Assembly: GCF_000524195.1 (NCBI RefSeq)
Contig: NW_020170389.1
Span: 1,163,983 to 1,227,982 of the forward strand
DNA length: 64,000 nucleotides
From: Echinococcus granulosus
Taxonomy: Eukaryota > Platyhelminthes > Cestoda > Cyclophyllidea > Taeniidae
Direction: 5' to 3'
Shown: positions 1-13,700 of the stretch, piece by piece
How positions within the stretch are numbered: position 1 is the stretch's first letter
Layout of the letters: each line of letters begins with the position of its first letter
Notes under the pieces: model-generated
Seen by the model: the letters and a program-made list of their open reading frames with translations, nothing else
Database searches by the model: none
What the model was told of the DNA's origin: nothing
Position numbers and translations under genes: made by a program

Positions 1-3000
1 CTGAAGGCATTACTTATTAGTAGGAAGTGACTTCACTTCTTAATGGGTTGACGATTTGCGAGCGGTAGAGAGGTGGAGGTGGCTCTCCTTGCTCTCCCTA
101 TTCTCACCCCTTCCCCTTTGCCTCTCCCAACTAATCTATACCTCATTTCTGGCGCCAGTCAAGGCTTGCGTGCGGGAAAAACATGGGACAGAAAGAACCC
201 AGGACAGACCACCACTTAATCTGATTATGGCATAATTCTGGCGCCGTTCTTGGCTCATTGGAATGCTACAAAATTATCACAATTCAGTCACCGCTGCAAC
301 TGAAAGCCAACACCCTTCACCCTACCTTAAGTTCTAAAACTTATTGTGTGACACTTTTTCTCCATTGCGATGGTACTACCTCAGTTTAAAACTATTTTTC
401 AACATTTCACAGTTTTTCTACTAAAAATGGGACAGTCTACATGAGTTTGTCAAGACTGGAGAATTGACATCTGTAAATCCACAAACCCCTTTTTTTGTTT
501 GGTAAATGAATCAGCAACCCATATATTTTGTCAGCACGTATCTTCACCTGCGAATCAAGAAATCGCAATCACTTACATGATTTTAAAGACACCAATAATG
601 TTAGTTTTTCTTTGCAAGCAAAGCTACAGTGCTTACTCGAAATTATCCAAGTGTGGATGAATAGATCGCAATTTTGCAGCGGGGATAGCATTTATTAAAA
701 ACAGAAAGCGATCTTGCACCTGGTGAATATACTAAAATACCGAAGTATCAAACATTGGTGCACAAACTTGACAAATGTTACGATTCATTTAAATCAACCA
801 AAACGGGAAATATGGTGTGATGTGATTCATATTGTCCGTTTGAGAACATTGCAGTAACGCTGTGATTGCTTGAATAAACAGTTCCACTGTACTGGGGCCA
901 CACCAACCACGAGCTAATGCCAATCCGGTTACCCTTCAGAACTCATGATTCTCACGCAGTCCCTCTGGAAAGACTCAGACATCGCTATAGATTTTTACAA
1001 TCCTACATAGAAGTAACAATTTACTTAGTCTACATTGAAAAGGGAATTTATTAGTGACAACTGGGCTTGTTGTAGCACAAGAAATGAGTCTCCGGTGTCG
1101 TCAGTGTGTCAAAGGAACACCGAAGATTTTCTTGCGAGGTGCAAGCACATACGAGACTACAAAAACCCTGGTCTCTGAGCGAATGCAGCAGAAACGATGA
1201 CAGTGACAACTCACTCTACCTGGCTACTGCTTTTCCTTACGCCCGCCCTTTCCTGCTCCTGTATCTCTAATTGGCCGACCGGCTTCAAGTTTTTTCCCAG
1301 TGCGCAAAGAAAAGAAATACCCTGCCTGCTACCCATACGTCTCACTCCTTTCCCTCTCCCTAGCCATCCCAGCAACGTCTTGTCACTTTGTGCCATGGAG
1401 TTTTGCTGTTTGGGCGACACAAAAACTCGACATCTTCCTCTCCTCCTCCACATACAAACAACACGGCGATGTCTCCTTATAAATTCGCTTTCTTTGACAA
1501 GTATCTTAAGCATTTGCTAATATTCGGCCTAGACAACGGATGCTAGGGCATTGGGGTAGCCACAACAACACCGTTGATGTAACAGGCAAGTCACGTCGTG
1601 AGATCCGCTTTAAGCATTGTATTTGTAAGCCTCATTTTTTAAATGGGAGTTAATCAAAGTCAGCCTCTCGGTTTTCAAGCAGCTCAAAACAAAAAACCAC
1701 CCTGTCTGAAAATGTGGAACAAAATGCATTTAATAAAGTCAAGTAAAAAATTCCTCTTCATAGAAAAACAACTAAAGTTTGATATCCATAGGCACCAGCG
1801 AAATTGCATGGTCCGTTGTCCATGAAAACGCTCAAATATAAAAAGCAGCGCAATCGAAAAAAAGGAACTTTGTTGAATACCAAAAAATTTAGATATTTCA
1901 GTCCACAATTAGCTATGGTCTGATTTACTTTAAAAGTGATAGTGCATAAATGCAAACCTTGTTCAGATAAAGGAAACAGGGAACTTGGAAAGCCAAATAA
2001 AGATACCTACTCGAGACAATTCCATGGGAAATCCATTGATGAGCATTAAATTAGGTTTCTCAAAGAGGAACCTTCCCACCAGCGGCAGTCCTACTCACTT
2101 TTTCAAATGCTGACAAGCTAAGATGCTATTACCTTCCCTCCCAAGGTGTGTACCTAGGCAAAAATGAGCTTGGGTTTCACGTCGAAAGGGGGAGAGAAGA
2201 CGAAGTAAAACAGACGTTAATTGTCCTGCTACGACAATTAACTTGGTATCTGAAAGCAGAGAAAGCATCCCTTTATTAAGCGTGCAGGGCGCGACAGTGG
2301 TCACGCAAGGTATGAAGAATGTCTTCACTGCATGCAATTATTGAAAAGTCGAGAGGCGCGGACACTAAGTCAATCAACAGCCCGTAAGTACTGATTTTTT
2401 TCAATGCCTTGCTGACAATGGGGGTTGCGTATTACATGAAGATGAGAGAACCTAGCCTGGAATAAAAATTCGCACTCAGGTCAGCAACGCGCAAAGAAGT
2501 TAAAGGTTGGGGGCGGTTGCGGCTGTAGTAACGGAACCAGCTGACATGGCTTCAAAGCTGAGTTGAGTAGGGCTCTGCGAACTCTCATAAGTTCAGTGTA
2601 CTCTCACGGTGAACGCCAGTGAACAATTAGGTGATTCCTTTGATTTACACAAATGAGTCAAGAGGGAATGGTATAGGATCCAGAAACAGACAGCCAGTGA
2701 AAACTATCTTCCTTTGATTGTGTTGTCAAGTCCCAACATTGAAGATGATTTCCCAACCACCCAAGCAAATTTTACGACTAACAGTGGGAGAGATTATAGA
2801 ATAGAGAAAGTGACGAATCGATCCTCAAACGCATAAACACTGCAGATTAGTCATTTACATCGGAGACTCTCAGATATCTACTTGTAAATAACGCGATTGA
2901 GAGGAGATGAGTCGCAATGCAATTATAACTCACCAATGAGCCCAGTGGCGACCCAATAACTCCAAATGCCCTTGTGTGTGAGCACGACCGAAATTCTGCA

Positions 3001-3859
3001 CATTCACCCCACTCTAGGGGGGAGGGCGTGAGAAGTAGATTTCAATAAACTTTATCAGGGTGAAAGAAGCTCTGTGCATTTCTCTCAGTAAGCCTAAAAA
3101 TGAGGTGGGATCAGTTGCAACACTAGCTAACGCCTGGATGGAAAAATCACACTTAAGCATGGAGAATAAAACTACTCCTGAACGGAGAAAACTAACCGGA
3201 CTATTACCTATCAAACCCTCACACAAAATTTTATCAACCGGTAATTCATTCAGTGGAAACACATTATATCGCATTGCGGACAACCTGATTCTGGATCGCA
3301 AATTTGACATTAAAAGAGGCACACTCTAGGTGGACATTTGGCTTTGCATTCCCTGGGAAATTAATATTAATATAATATTTTTATCCACAAATTATGGCCA
3401 GAAATGTCTTGACTAGGTGTACGGGAATCGAAAAGTCAGTAACATCATCCGCAACAGCCGATTTTTGTGCTCTTACAAACTTCTACCATCCGCGCCTTTG
3501 AGAGTGAAATGCCTCCACCTTTTTCAAAAGTAGATCTGGAAAAAAACAATGAAATAGTACCTCCTACCACACGCACGTCAAATGCTGAAATGGGAGGTTT
3601 AAAGGCGTGATTAAGGGGAGGAAAAGTCAAAGGTTTTCAGCTAGACTCAAAGAGGAAATTAGAGGAGGAAGGCAAAAAGCTGAGCGGAGCAGTCTGCCCG
3701 AGAATGCTACTCCGGAAGACTATAAACCAAAATCAACAAGAGAAAGCGTTAAAGAACGGGTCAAACAAAGCACTGTGATTAGCAATGGCAGAAAAAGACC
3801 TTTTAATGAAGTGAGATTCCAGTCTTGTTCAAGCATGTAAAGCTAACGTTTTCAAAATT

Positions 3860-4330
3860 GGTAAACGCACCACTGTCCACCGTGCGGGTTAGAACAAGGG
3901 TAGAGCGGCGGAGACGGAGTGCAGAGCTCCACGCCCGTCGGAGGTATGCTCAATAAATGGCACACGTGCAAGCACATACGCATGCGTACGTATAGACACA
4001 CATGCGAGCGCGGCCGCACATTCGCATTAGCTGGACGCACGCAGGAATGCACATACCTTGAGATTGTTCATGCCTCTGAATGAATCGCGGGGGGGGGGGG
4101 GGGGGACAAAGAGCGTGAATGGGTGAACAAACGTGTGAGTGCGTGAGGGAGCCACCCGGGTCTGCAAAGTGGGAGCCGTGGTGATGGTGACCTCGAGCCG
4201 AAGCGGACGGATAGCATGTTTATATGACTCAGTGTGTTTGTGTGCGCGCGTGAGTACTGCGAGTCTTCAGTAGGGAACCGACAGTAGCTCGCCTTATTTG
4301 ACGCCCGCATCTTATGGCGCGCGATTCAAC
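3860..4330. promoter_or_regulatory. GC/CpG-rich island with Z-DNA-like tract and G run
   Basis: This block is much richer in G, C and CpG than the AT-rich DNA around it. In order it holds a 23-nt perfectly alternating purine-pyrimidine stretch (3972-3994) containing the 12-nt palindrome TACGCATGCGTA (3977-3988), a GCGGCCGC site (4010-4017), a run of 17 G (4089-4105), an AP-1-like TGACTCA (4225-4231) and a GT/CG-alternating stretch at about 4231-4252. Such composition suits a promoter or CpG-rich regulatory island, but no gene start can be tied to it. It could also be degenerate simple sequence. Confidence 0.3.
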
Positions 4331-4697
4331 GCGCTGTCAAAAAATCGATCATGCACCAGCTGAAAGACTGCACCACAGTCTCAATACGAATGCGAACTCC
4401 CAAAACGAGAACTGTATATTAAAATATGAACAAATATTTGGTCACATAAAGTGAATCTGATTTATCCCCATAAATTGACATATGTTATAATAATCTGATA
4501 AAAAATGGTTTTTGGGGCAACTGTGGTTTTACATGGTAAAAGTTAGTTTACTATTTTCTTCAACTCTCTCTTATTTGCCTTTTATGGTTGGGCGGCCTTT
4601 CTCTTAGATCGTTCACATTCGCTGTGTATAAGGCTAACGTTAGTACATTTTGGTCCCCTAATTTACAGTTAAATTAAAACAGTTCATTCAAGTTTTA

Positions 4698-4710
4698 GGG
4701 GGGGGGGGGG
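4698..4710 (+). repeat. poly-G tract (13 G)
   Basis: An uninterrupted run of 13 G in AT-rich DNA, about 600 bp from the 17-G run at 4089-4105. It is a mononucleotide microsatellite with no associated gene. Run lengths of this kind are unreliable in assemblies. Confidence 0.8.
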
Positions 4711-7700
4711 AAGACAACTTTTTAGCCCATCTTAGTAGCGCTTAATCTCCTCATCTCGGCGTCATAGGTGTGCAAGGCCGACTCTAGAGTGACCTTACGG
4801 CTTGTGAGGAAGCGATAACAATCTACCCACCTCACTTATCCATGTGACAAATCGCATATCCGTGATTTGGAACAGAGATGGGCGATGCTGGGGTGAATCA
4901 GCAGTAGGAGCAAAATGCCTTAGAATCAGTGGGATCGAGTGACCGCACAAGTACCACAGAGGTACAAGTTCCATGGTTTACTGTTGTACACTGTGCCAAA
5001 GAACTTTTTCGCAATGAAAGGTTGTAGTCAGTGTGAACTATTTCCTGGATAACGGGTGTCAGCAGCACAAAACGGCCTATCATCACAAAATCACATTGTT
5101 CATTTGATACGTCTTTCAGGATTCAAAATATTACCAAGTAACCATTTTTAGAACCGCGTGTCCATCTCACACTCATTAATCCACAACTTGCTCACAAAAG
5201 CGGATGCAGGCAGTGGTAAAGTAAATATCATCATGTGTTCTGGAGTCTGTCATACGCGTGACAATAGATTTATATGCATGATGTGCCCAGGCTAAACACA
5301 TATTTGGGATCAAATACTGTCTAAACATTTTTTAAAAAGACAGGTAAGTCTAATCTTGCTTTTGACATGACTTAATGAATCCGGAATTATTCACGTTCTG
5401 AACCATTGAGGTACGGTGAAATGCCTGTGAAATTATCCATATATTTCTGTGCATTTCATTACAAAGGGTGGACTTTGCTGGTAGAAATTGCAAGAAAGTG
5501 TAAGAACTGTGAAAGGTTAACCTAGCACACGTCACACCTATGTTATACAGCCGAAAGCGGTTTCTGATTGATACAATTTGCTCCCTGCTATGCGGTCGTC
5601 AGCGTAGTCAGGTCAGAAAGTGCGCTCTTCATGAACAGGCTTACCATGGCTACGCCCCCGCGGTAGGGGAACAAGCGAGTGGAATTGTCGTAGCATCTTT
5701 GATGTTTGACGCGCCCTGCTTTGTGCGACTGGCGGACGTGGTCAAAAAACTGAAGCGTATAAAACCACACAGTTCTCATTTTAAGAGTCCTAAAGTTTAG
5801 ATCCAAGTTTGGTTTTTAGGGGAGGGAGGCCTTGGTTGCATAAAAGAATTGTAGTTCCACGATATTTCAACCGAAACTGAATAGCCGATAAACTTGACTA
5901 ATTTCATAAACATTCCTTGGTGGTAGTTATGCAACAGCTGTTAGATTTCTTATCTTCAGGGTGCTGGTAACTATAAAGTTCCTTCATGGGATTTATCCTC
6001 CTTTGAATATCGATGAATCGAACAGGTTAGACTTCACTCATTAAAGTACCTACTACAAAGAGAAATTACTTACTTTTAATTAAGATTTTAACTTAAGTTG
6101 TTCTGGGCTATTGCGGGCAAATTTTTAGTTCCTGTTGGTGTTTTAGACAAGTAAGAAATTAACCAGGGAGTTCAGAGGAATATGAAGTCTCTAAAATTGC
6201 TTTAAATCAATAGTTTAAGCATGCAATACTTAAGCTATCAAGCACTCAGTATGGATGCCAAGAAAAATCACCAATCGAATTCTAAATTCAGACTAAAAAC
6301 ACGCAAAAAATATGATTTACGAGACCTCTGTGGCATAAAGGCTTGGTCCATACACGGTTTTTAAATGCTTTTCGTGATACTGCCCATTTTACTCCAATTT
6401 GACTAAGCTGAACAGTCAGCCTAGATTTACCCGAGAACGAAAATACTAAACAACCTCAGCCTGAAATAACCCAAACCATTTACCTTTACCATAATGAGGT
6501 AATTTGCTAGCCAGCAGCACAACTAGCCTAAATGGATTCGAATTCTTCCCAAGTTTTTCATAAGCGAACAAAGTGCAGGATTTAAAAAGTGGGTAATATC
6601 GTTTTAATTCCTGCTAAATGCTAAAAAAAAGGTCGCTTTATCTGAACATACAAATCGCGTTGAAAAGTCAGAGAACATACACACCTAGACGTCTAAGTTC
6701 CTAATAGTGTCCATTTGAATCTGGTTCGCAAGGCCATCAGGAGTCTTCCAGCCAAATACTGGTTTCGCATGTGTATGATAAAAAAAAATTTTTGCTGTAA
6801 GTGACGAAACGGGAATTTCGTACCTAGATGCGAATGAAATGAATGTCTCTCGTCCACTTTTGCAAACCTTATCGGTAAATCTTGTTAATGGAAATAAATA
6901 CGATATTCAACCTCTAGGGTTCAGGAAGAGATGAAAATTGGCATAAAAAGTGGAAATTTGACAAAATCTGGTGAATAAATTACATTTCTTAACTATATGA
7001 AGAGTGTCTTTTGAATTCATCGACCAATGAAATTTCAAGGGGATTTCCGAGTGCACCTGAGCAACATGGAAAATGCACTTCAATTTCCCACATTCGTTCT
7101 CACGTTCAGTGGAGCTCAGGAAGCGCTGAGGCGATATGATTTTGCAATTTTCATAATGGGTAAGGTACTATTCACACGTTCAGGCCAAATGCGGAAGATA
7201 TTTGCTATCATTATTGAGCTCTTAGAAGAAAAGAAAAAAAAATCCCTGTTCTATCTGTTAACACACCATTTCTAATTAAACTTGACATTCCATCGGACAA
7301 GCCCAACCAGATTAATGGTGCATAGAAAATACTTCAAATAAAAATGACATCTATTCAAGTTGTTTTGCAAGCCGAAAATTTCGAATCCATATATGCGCCA
7401 CCCTCATCTAGATACTGCATTTTTAGAAAGATTCATCGCTGGGTAAATATTTTGAATTAACTTATAAGTTTAAAAGGGCCTCATTGACAATTTCCTTGTC
7501 ACACCAGTAGCTATTAATAATGAAAACATCGTTGAGCTCCAGTGAGAAGTCCAGTTTCACTTAAATGCTTGACACTATAAAAGCACTTGAATGCAAAGCA
7601 CTAGAATCATCCAGAACCAACACTGTGATTTTTCATGTTCTTCTTTTAAACGCAAAGAAAGTAGGGGGACAGCTGATTACATTTTAACTGGTCAAATTAG

Positions 7701-10700
7701 GGGTAAATTTATTTCTGTAAATAAAAGGACAGCAAAAGAACTTCGACCCTAGAATTTTGACGGCGGAGCTGCATATTAATACATGGTATAGTAAGCTATA
7801 TTTCATACTAATGCTTAGCCACCTTTACCAAGCTGATTCCAGGACACTTTCTACGATCGATCTAATAATTTTTAAATCAAATCCTGTTCACTACAATGAG
7901 TGAAAATTTATGATGGTCGAATTTCCAAATAATAGCTTGGCGCATGCATTGAGGAAGAATTCCCAGTTGAAGAAAAGTCAGATTTGTGAGAACTTAATTA
8001 ATTTTGACATTCCAACGAATTCAAATGCAATAAACTGTTTACGGTAAATGGATGAATCTAATCAACAAGTAGGCGTTTTCACACAGGGGCCGGTCATTAC
8101 GTAGTAAACAGTGGTGCTCCTTTTGAATAAACCAAGGTCTTATTGAAACCCAAAGTAGACTTTGAATCATATTCTAGTAGAGAGCACTAACTGCCAATCT
8201 GTGAAATCAAACCTTTAGTCTTGGCTTTTCAATCACTATTACTCAATCACAGGAAGCATTATGCAGAAGGGAATCAAGTAATTTCAAATCTTGGACGCTT
8301 TTGAAGTCTACTATAAGAACAAAAAAATCCTGATAAAAATCAGATGAAAAATAGGAACTGTGTTTAATTCCACGTAATTTGCGATTTAATTTCCAGTAGA
8401 AAGGATTTTGAGAGGGTTTGGGAGAAGGTTATTATTTAGAAGTACTGACTTTTTAATTGTGAAATTTGGCAAAAAGACTCAAAAGGAACAATAAAGCAAG
8501 TGCGTTAGAGTTTTGAAAATTTTGAAATTTGATATTGCTGAGATCTCGTGCCTTTAATGCCTGTGTTCAAATAGGATTTGCATTGCATTTGTACACATTT
8601 AAGCCCGTCGTTGCATTAACAAATAAAGTATTAAGGTGAATGGATGATGAGGACAATTGGATGAAAAGTAAAATTATGAGAGTGACCAATGGTAAATTCC
8701 ATGTTGCTTATTCATCAAGATTTGGAATTATGTTGGTTTCAACTAATCGCAATCAAAAACCCCAAATCATAAATGAGAATATCTGCACTGTTCAAATTAC
8801 CTTTGATTACCTACGTGGCTTCTGACAGACATTTGGAATATGCAAATATCGTCAAATACTCGCATGGTCAGAGTGAGAAAAGACGTAAAGTGGGATTAGG
8901 TGGGTATGAAACAACTTTTATCACGTCTTTTAAGACTTTGTACACACTTCGTGTGCCATGCCCATATTGGGATACATAATGCTAGGACTTAAGACAGTGG
9001 CTGTGGCCAATTTGCTTTAACTGCAATTTGATGCAACTTCAGTTTCATGGATTTTTTATTCATTTTTGTAGAGGTGATGATTGCAACCGCGATGAGCGGC
9101 CTTAACAACCTAAAGGTTTTCTTTTTTCAAAGCAACTAGTCAACGCATCTACAAAAAATAACGAAAGTTGTCCCAGAACGGAAATCGGACCATTTTTATA
9201 AGGTTTTAAATGTCAACAAGAAAAAACTTTCCACACTCGATACACAAAACCCTTGCACGCCCTGGGAAACCCGTTAACTCGTTAACCCGAGAGACTGCTC
9301 TTCTAGTCGAAGCCACACAATCCCCTTTCTGCACCCAATTTTTGACAAAACTCTTTTTACAATTCTTGGATCTGCCTTGTCTAAAAGCTCGCTATTGAAG
9401 AGTTTCTTGAAAAGCGCTAATGCACAGAAAACAAATATGCAGTCGTCACTTGAGAACCAAAACCAGCAGCGATGTGAAAACAATCGAAAAGGTGGAATGG
9501 TAACGCAAAACTACAAGTACTTAAATGGGGAGGGTGAATCTTTCCGAGAAGGTAATTAAGCTGAAAAGGCTTTTTCAATGTGGAACCCAATTAAATTTTT
9601 CGAGTGGGCAGATTAATGTCTATTTCTAATTCTTAGAATTGTTGCTGAATTTACTCTTCCAAACACCAATAAAAACAATAAAGTTCCGTGGCATTGCTTC
9701 AGGGCTAATCAAAAATAAGTTTTTTGCATGGATGCTTACGTTGTGCTTGGTAGTTTTAGTTTTTACGCCTAGTGTTGGAAAGAACAGCACTTCAAAATAC
9801 GAAAATATACTTGTCAAGTGAAACTACCCTCGGGGTTCTTTAAAAAGCGACAAACTTTTATCACGAGTGCGGCGAGTGCTTGAGCTTTCCTCATTTAAAG
9901 AGTTGTCCCACTGCTCCTCCAGTTTAACTTCAAGCATGGAAGGCGAAGAAGGGGGAATCCAGGAAAGTATCCGCAGCTTAACAAATTAATGCCTTTTGTG
10001 GAGGCCGCGAGCCTTATCAATAAGACTGTGAAATTAATTACGAGTTGAACCTCTATTCTAAAAGTGATATTGAAGGCAGTGTAAGTCATGAATGACGAAC
10101 GGTTCAATAAAATATTTAAGTCCAATGCTTACGCAAATTTTTTAAGGTTAGTAATTGTGAGTGACTATGGATGTACTATCAAATTGGTCCATCTATAGAC
10201 TGCAGGTGCAAGGTATTGCGCCTATTCCATGCAGAGCCAGGAGTAAGCCTGTCACTTTCCAGATGCTGGGGTTAATTGCCTGTAATCACAACAGCTTCGT
10301 CAAAAGATTAAAATATGGTATGCTGGTGTTATTTTCGAGTGCCTAATTTAATTCGAATAGGATTATTGATAATTCTTCAGAATGGCCTCTTTAAGCTTAC
10401 TTAAAATCTGTTTGTTTGACGACAATTGAATAAGAATGAATAGTTTTTTCGATATGTTTCACACCGTTGACACATGTTATTTTATCGCGAACATTTACAG
10501 CTACGGGAGCTGCCTTGGTTACGCTTGGCGAAATTCAGCAAGCGATCAAATACACTAATTACAGGGCTGTGGTCATGAAAAAAAGTGGAAAACTGAGGCA
10601 GTCGATGTATTCTTAAACCTTTTTAGTAGCTCAACTGTCAACCTGGATTCGAAATAAAAATTGGGTTCCACCATTTCACCTGCACTCAAGCTAGATATTA

Positions 10701-13700
10701 TGTTTTTAAAAATTACTTTAGTTCTGACTTCTCATTTTTTAATGCCAGCGATCGCAGTTATTGATAACCTTTTAGAGGCCTTTCTATGCATTATGGTCAA
10801 TGACAAACTCACTGTCGACCGGAATTCGTACTTGCTTTCCGACTGTGGGATTACCAAATATTGTCGCATAAGTTGATTGCTAAAAAGTTGACTTAAATTT
10901 ATTTTTTAGTTCAAAACAGTACTTTAGAAGGAGAAAAAGATAGATCGTCTAAATGTCAAATTCAAAGCTATTCAGTTTGCAATGGGCAACACTGTAAGGG
11001 TGAGAAGAGACGTGGGCGTTCTGTAATCCAATGAATACGGATTTAAAAATTATTTGTGAATCTGACTTATATAGCGCACCTCAAAATTATGTGAAAAATC
11101 ACCTGCCATGCACCTATAGAATCAGGAACACTACAATCGTTGGTGATGTTACGCTGGATGCAGTCTCCCCGTGTAATCATCATTTGTGGCCATTCGATTA
11201 TTTTTTCCTATTTTATGAGGATTGAAACTTCTTTAAGGGTAAATCTAAAGTTATCAAGAGGACTATTTCTTGTCTAAACAAACGCTTTCAAATATGCTTT
11301 GAAGTATAAACGATTCGGTAATTTTTTAACGGACAGAAGTAAGTTGCATTTATATGTAGAGAGGGCATCAAATTTGGCAGATTTAAGAGCTAAGATTTTG
11401 CAGAAAAGTAGATGCCATCTTAAAGTGGTAAGAAAAGTGAACGCCTTCAGGTTAGGTTTAAAGATTGGCAAAATTTGGACACTATCAGGTGTTTGAGATT
11501 GCACGTCAGCCACAGTTCTCGGTAAATTTTCCAAATCGTTTTAATAAACGCCGCTTCCATCAACAAAAAACGACCTGAAAGATGGAAAAGCTAAATAACA
11601 TTTGCGGATTAGGTCTGTATGTAGAAATATATTCGCAAGATTCTGAGCACTAATGATAAAGTACATTGAAATCAAATAGCTCTAGGAAGACAGCCATTGA
11701 AAAATGATTACTTACTAAATGCATTAACAGATGAGAAAATTCCTATCCTTTTCCCATTTAGTATTTGCAAAGAGTGTCCCTTATAAGACTCATCAAATTC
11801 TAGACTAATTTACATTCTGTTGACTGCTAAAAGTCGTAGCTGTTTTTGAACAAACTAGATCTAAAAAGTCATCCTTAAAACGTTTATGCCGATGCAGATT
11901 GCGAATTAATGTTTGATAATGTACAAGTAAGTGCTTATTACCCCCACCATAAGAAAACAAAACAAGATATGCTCCACCTACTGATTATTGTTTTAAAAAA
12001 AATCTTTTAGACTTAGCAAAGAAAGACAGTATTACGGTGGAGACAGGGGAGTTAAACATCTTTGCAAAATTTTTGAGGCAAAATCCTACAACACTCGGCA
12101 GGGTCATTACTTAAGACAGGAGGATATTTAAGCGATTTTTGTTAAATTATATTGCCATTTTCTCCCGCCGGTATCACTCGTCCGTCAACCTCCAACGCCA
12201 TATTCTACTACCTTTATGCCGAATTTGTAAAACTGAACATAGTCCAACTTTTCTGTGTCGGTTGCATGTTAGGTTACCTTAACGGAAAATTACAGGGTGC
12301 AGACTACCTACCATACGAGCTGACTTTCCAAAATCACTTCAGATTCAGGCTTATACATAATTATATGCTCAGAAAGATGTTCTGATCCAATAAACATGAT
12401 AATTACTACTTCAGCACTTAGATATTGAGGATTTAGGGAGAAGTGGGCTTTGATGAATAAAACTCTCAGACTGCTCCTTGAATTTGGATTAGTGCAAAAG
12501 CGTGGTCCTACATAAATAGCTAACTAAAAGGAAATTTCAAGTGTTATTTAGTAAAACAAGTTGGCATTTTATTTACCGGATTCATAAGAAAGAGTATGCC
12601 AATTACCTCTACGAAACTTCGCAAATAACCCTTAAAGACTGTTGTTTATTAAAGCAGGGTTTCCTTACTGATGTCGTTCTTGCATTATTGATAAAATCCC
12701 CAAAATTTTTGCCACAATAATTCACCTTTACTGCAAATATCTGACAAATGCTATATGTCCAAGTATTTCCACATAAGCCCTATAAATACTAACGTATTAC
12801 ACCATTGTAAATTTCCAGATCCAACATTGTAATTGGATAACCAGCTAGATTCTATTACGACCAGTATTAGGGAGTTTGAACATACCGATAAGGTGTTAAG
12901 GGCTGATTGGTCTTTTGGTACTCCGGTTGACTAATTGTTGGGAGAGAAAGAACGATCCTCAAGGCAAAAGCCTAATTAAAATAGTTTATAGGATGTGATA
13001 GTGTTCAGTGTTTGGTTCCGGTTAGCGTTAGTGAGAGGCCAATCGGAGACCGCACAGTACCTGATTGGCTCAATGCAACATCAATACACTTTTCAATGTG
13101 TACTAAAAAATCCAAAATGGATCAATAGTTTGATTTGCTGATCCCCCGACTTCCATCAGAGAACACCCACAAGGAAAATCGGGTCTGATTCAATTTCATT
13201 ATAATTTGTGGCTCTTTGGAAGGATGAGAATTGCGTCGTCGATGACTATATTTACGAGTTGAAACAATTGTTTACAGTAAATAAGATGCGTTTAATCTCA
13301 AAATACGATTAAATAAGCCATTTAGCACTTCAAAACAAAAAATGTATAAATTAGATTATCATTGCGTACCTACTTGTAGCTTCAGGTTAAGAAGGTCCAA
13401 TCACGACTTCTGATGATGTCCATTAAGTAAGTTAAGAATTTGTAAAACATGGGTAATTGTGCCAAAATAAATAAATCTAAGGATTAAAAAGGCGTTTAAT
13501 CACCGATACTAATGAATGATAAGCAGTTAGTATTAAGAAGGATCATTTAAATGCATTTAAGGACGATGTTGCGAAAACCAAGCCAAATTGAATTTAATGC
13601 ACAGAGTATTCATTTGTAAATGTTATAAAATCGAATGGACCTTTAACATACATGATGAAAGGGAGGTAGAAGGATCCTCTTATGAAAAGCCAGCTCCCTA

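Noticed and set aside
3014..3329. Overlapping open frames on both strands
   Set aside because: Mirror frames on both strands with no splice context or homology; most likely chance.
3607..3840. Lys/Arg/Ser-rich open frame of 77 codons
   Set aside because: Composition is protein-like, but it opens at a non-ATG codon, no acceptor or neighbouring exon fits, and the minus strand next to it is also open.
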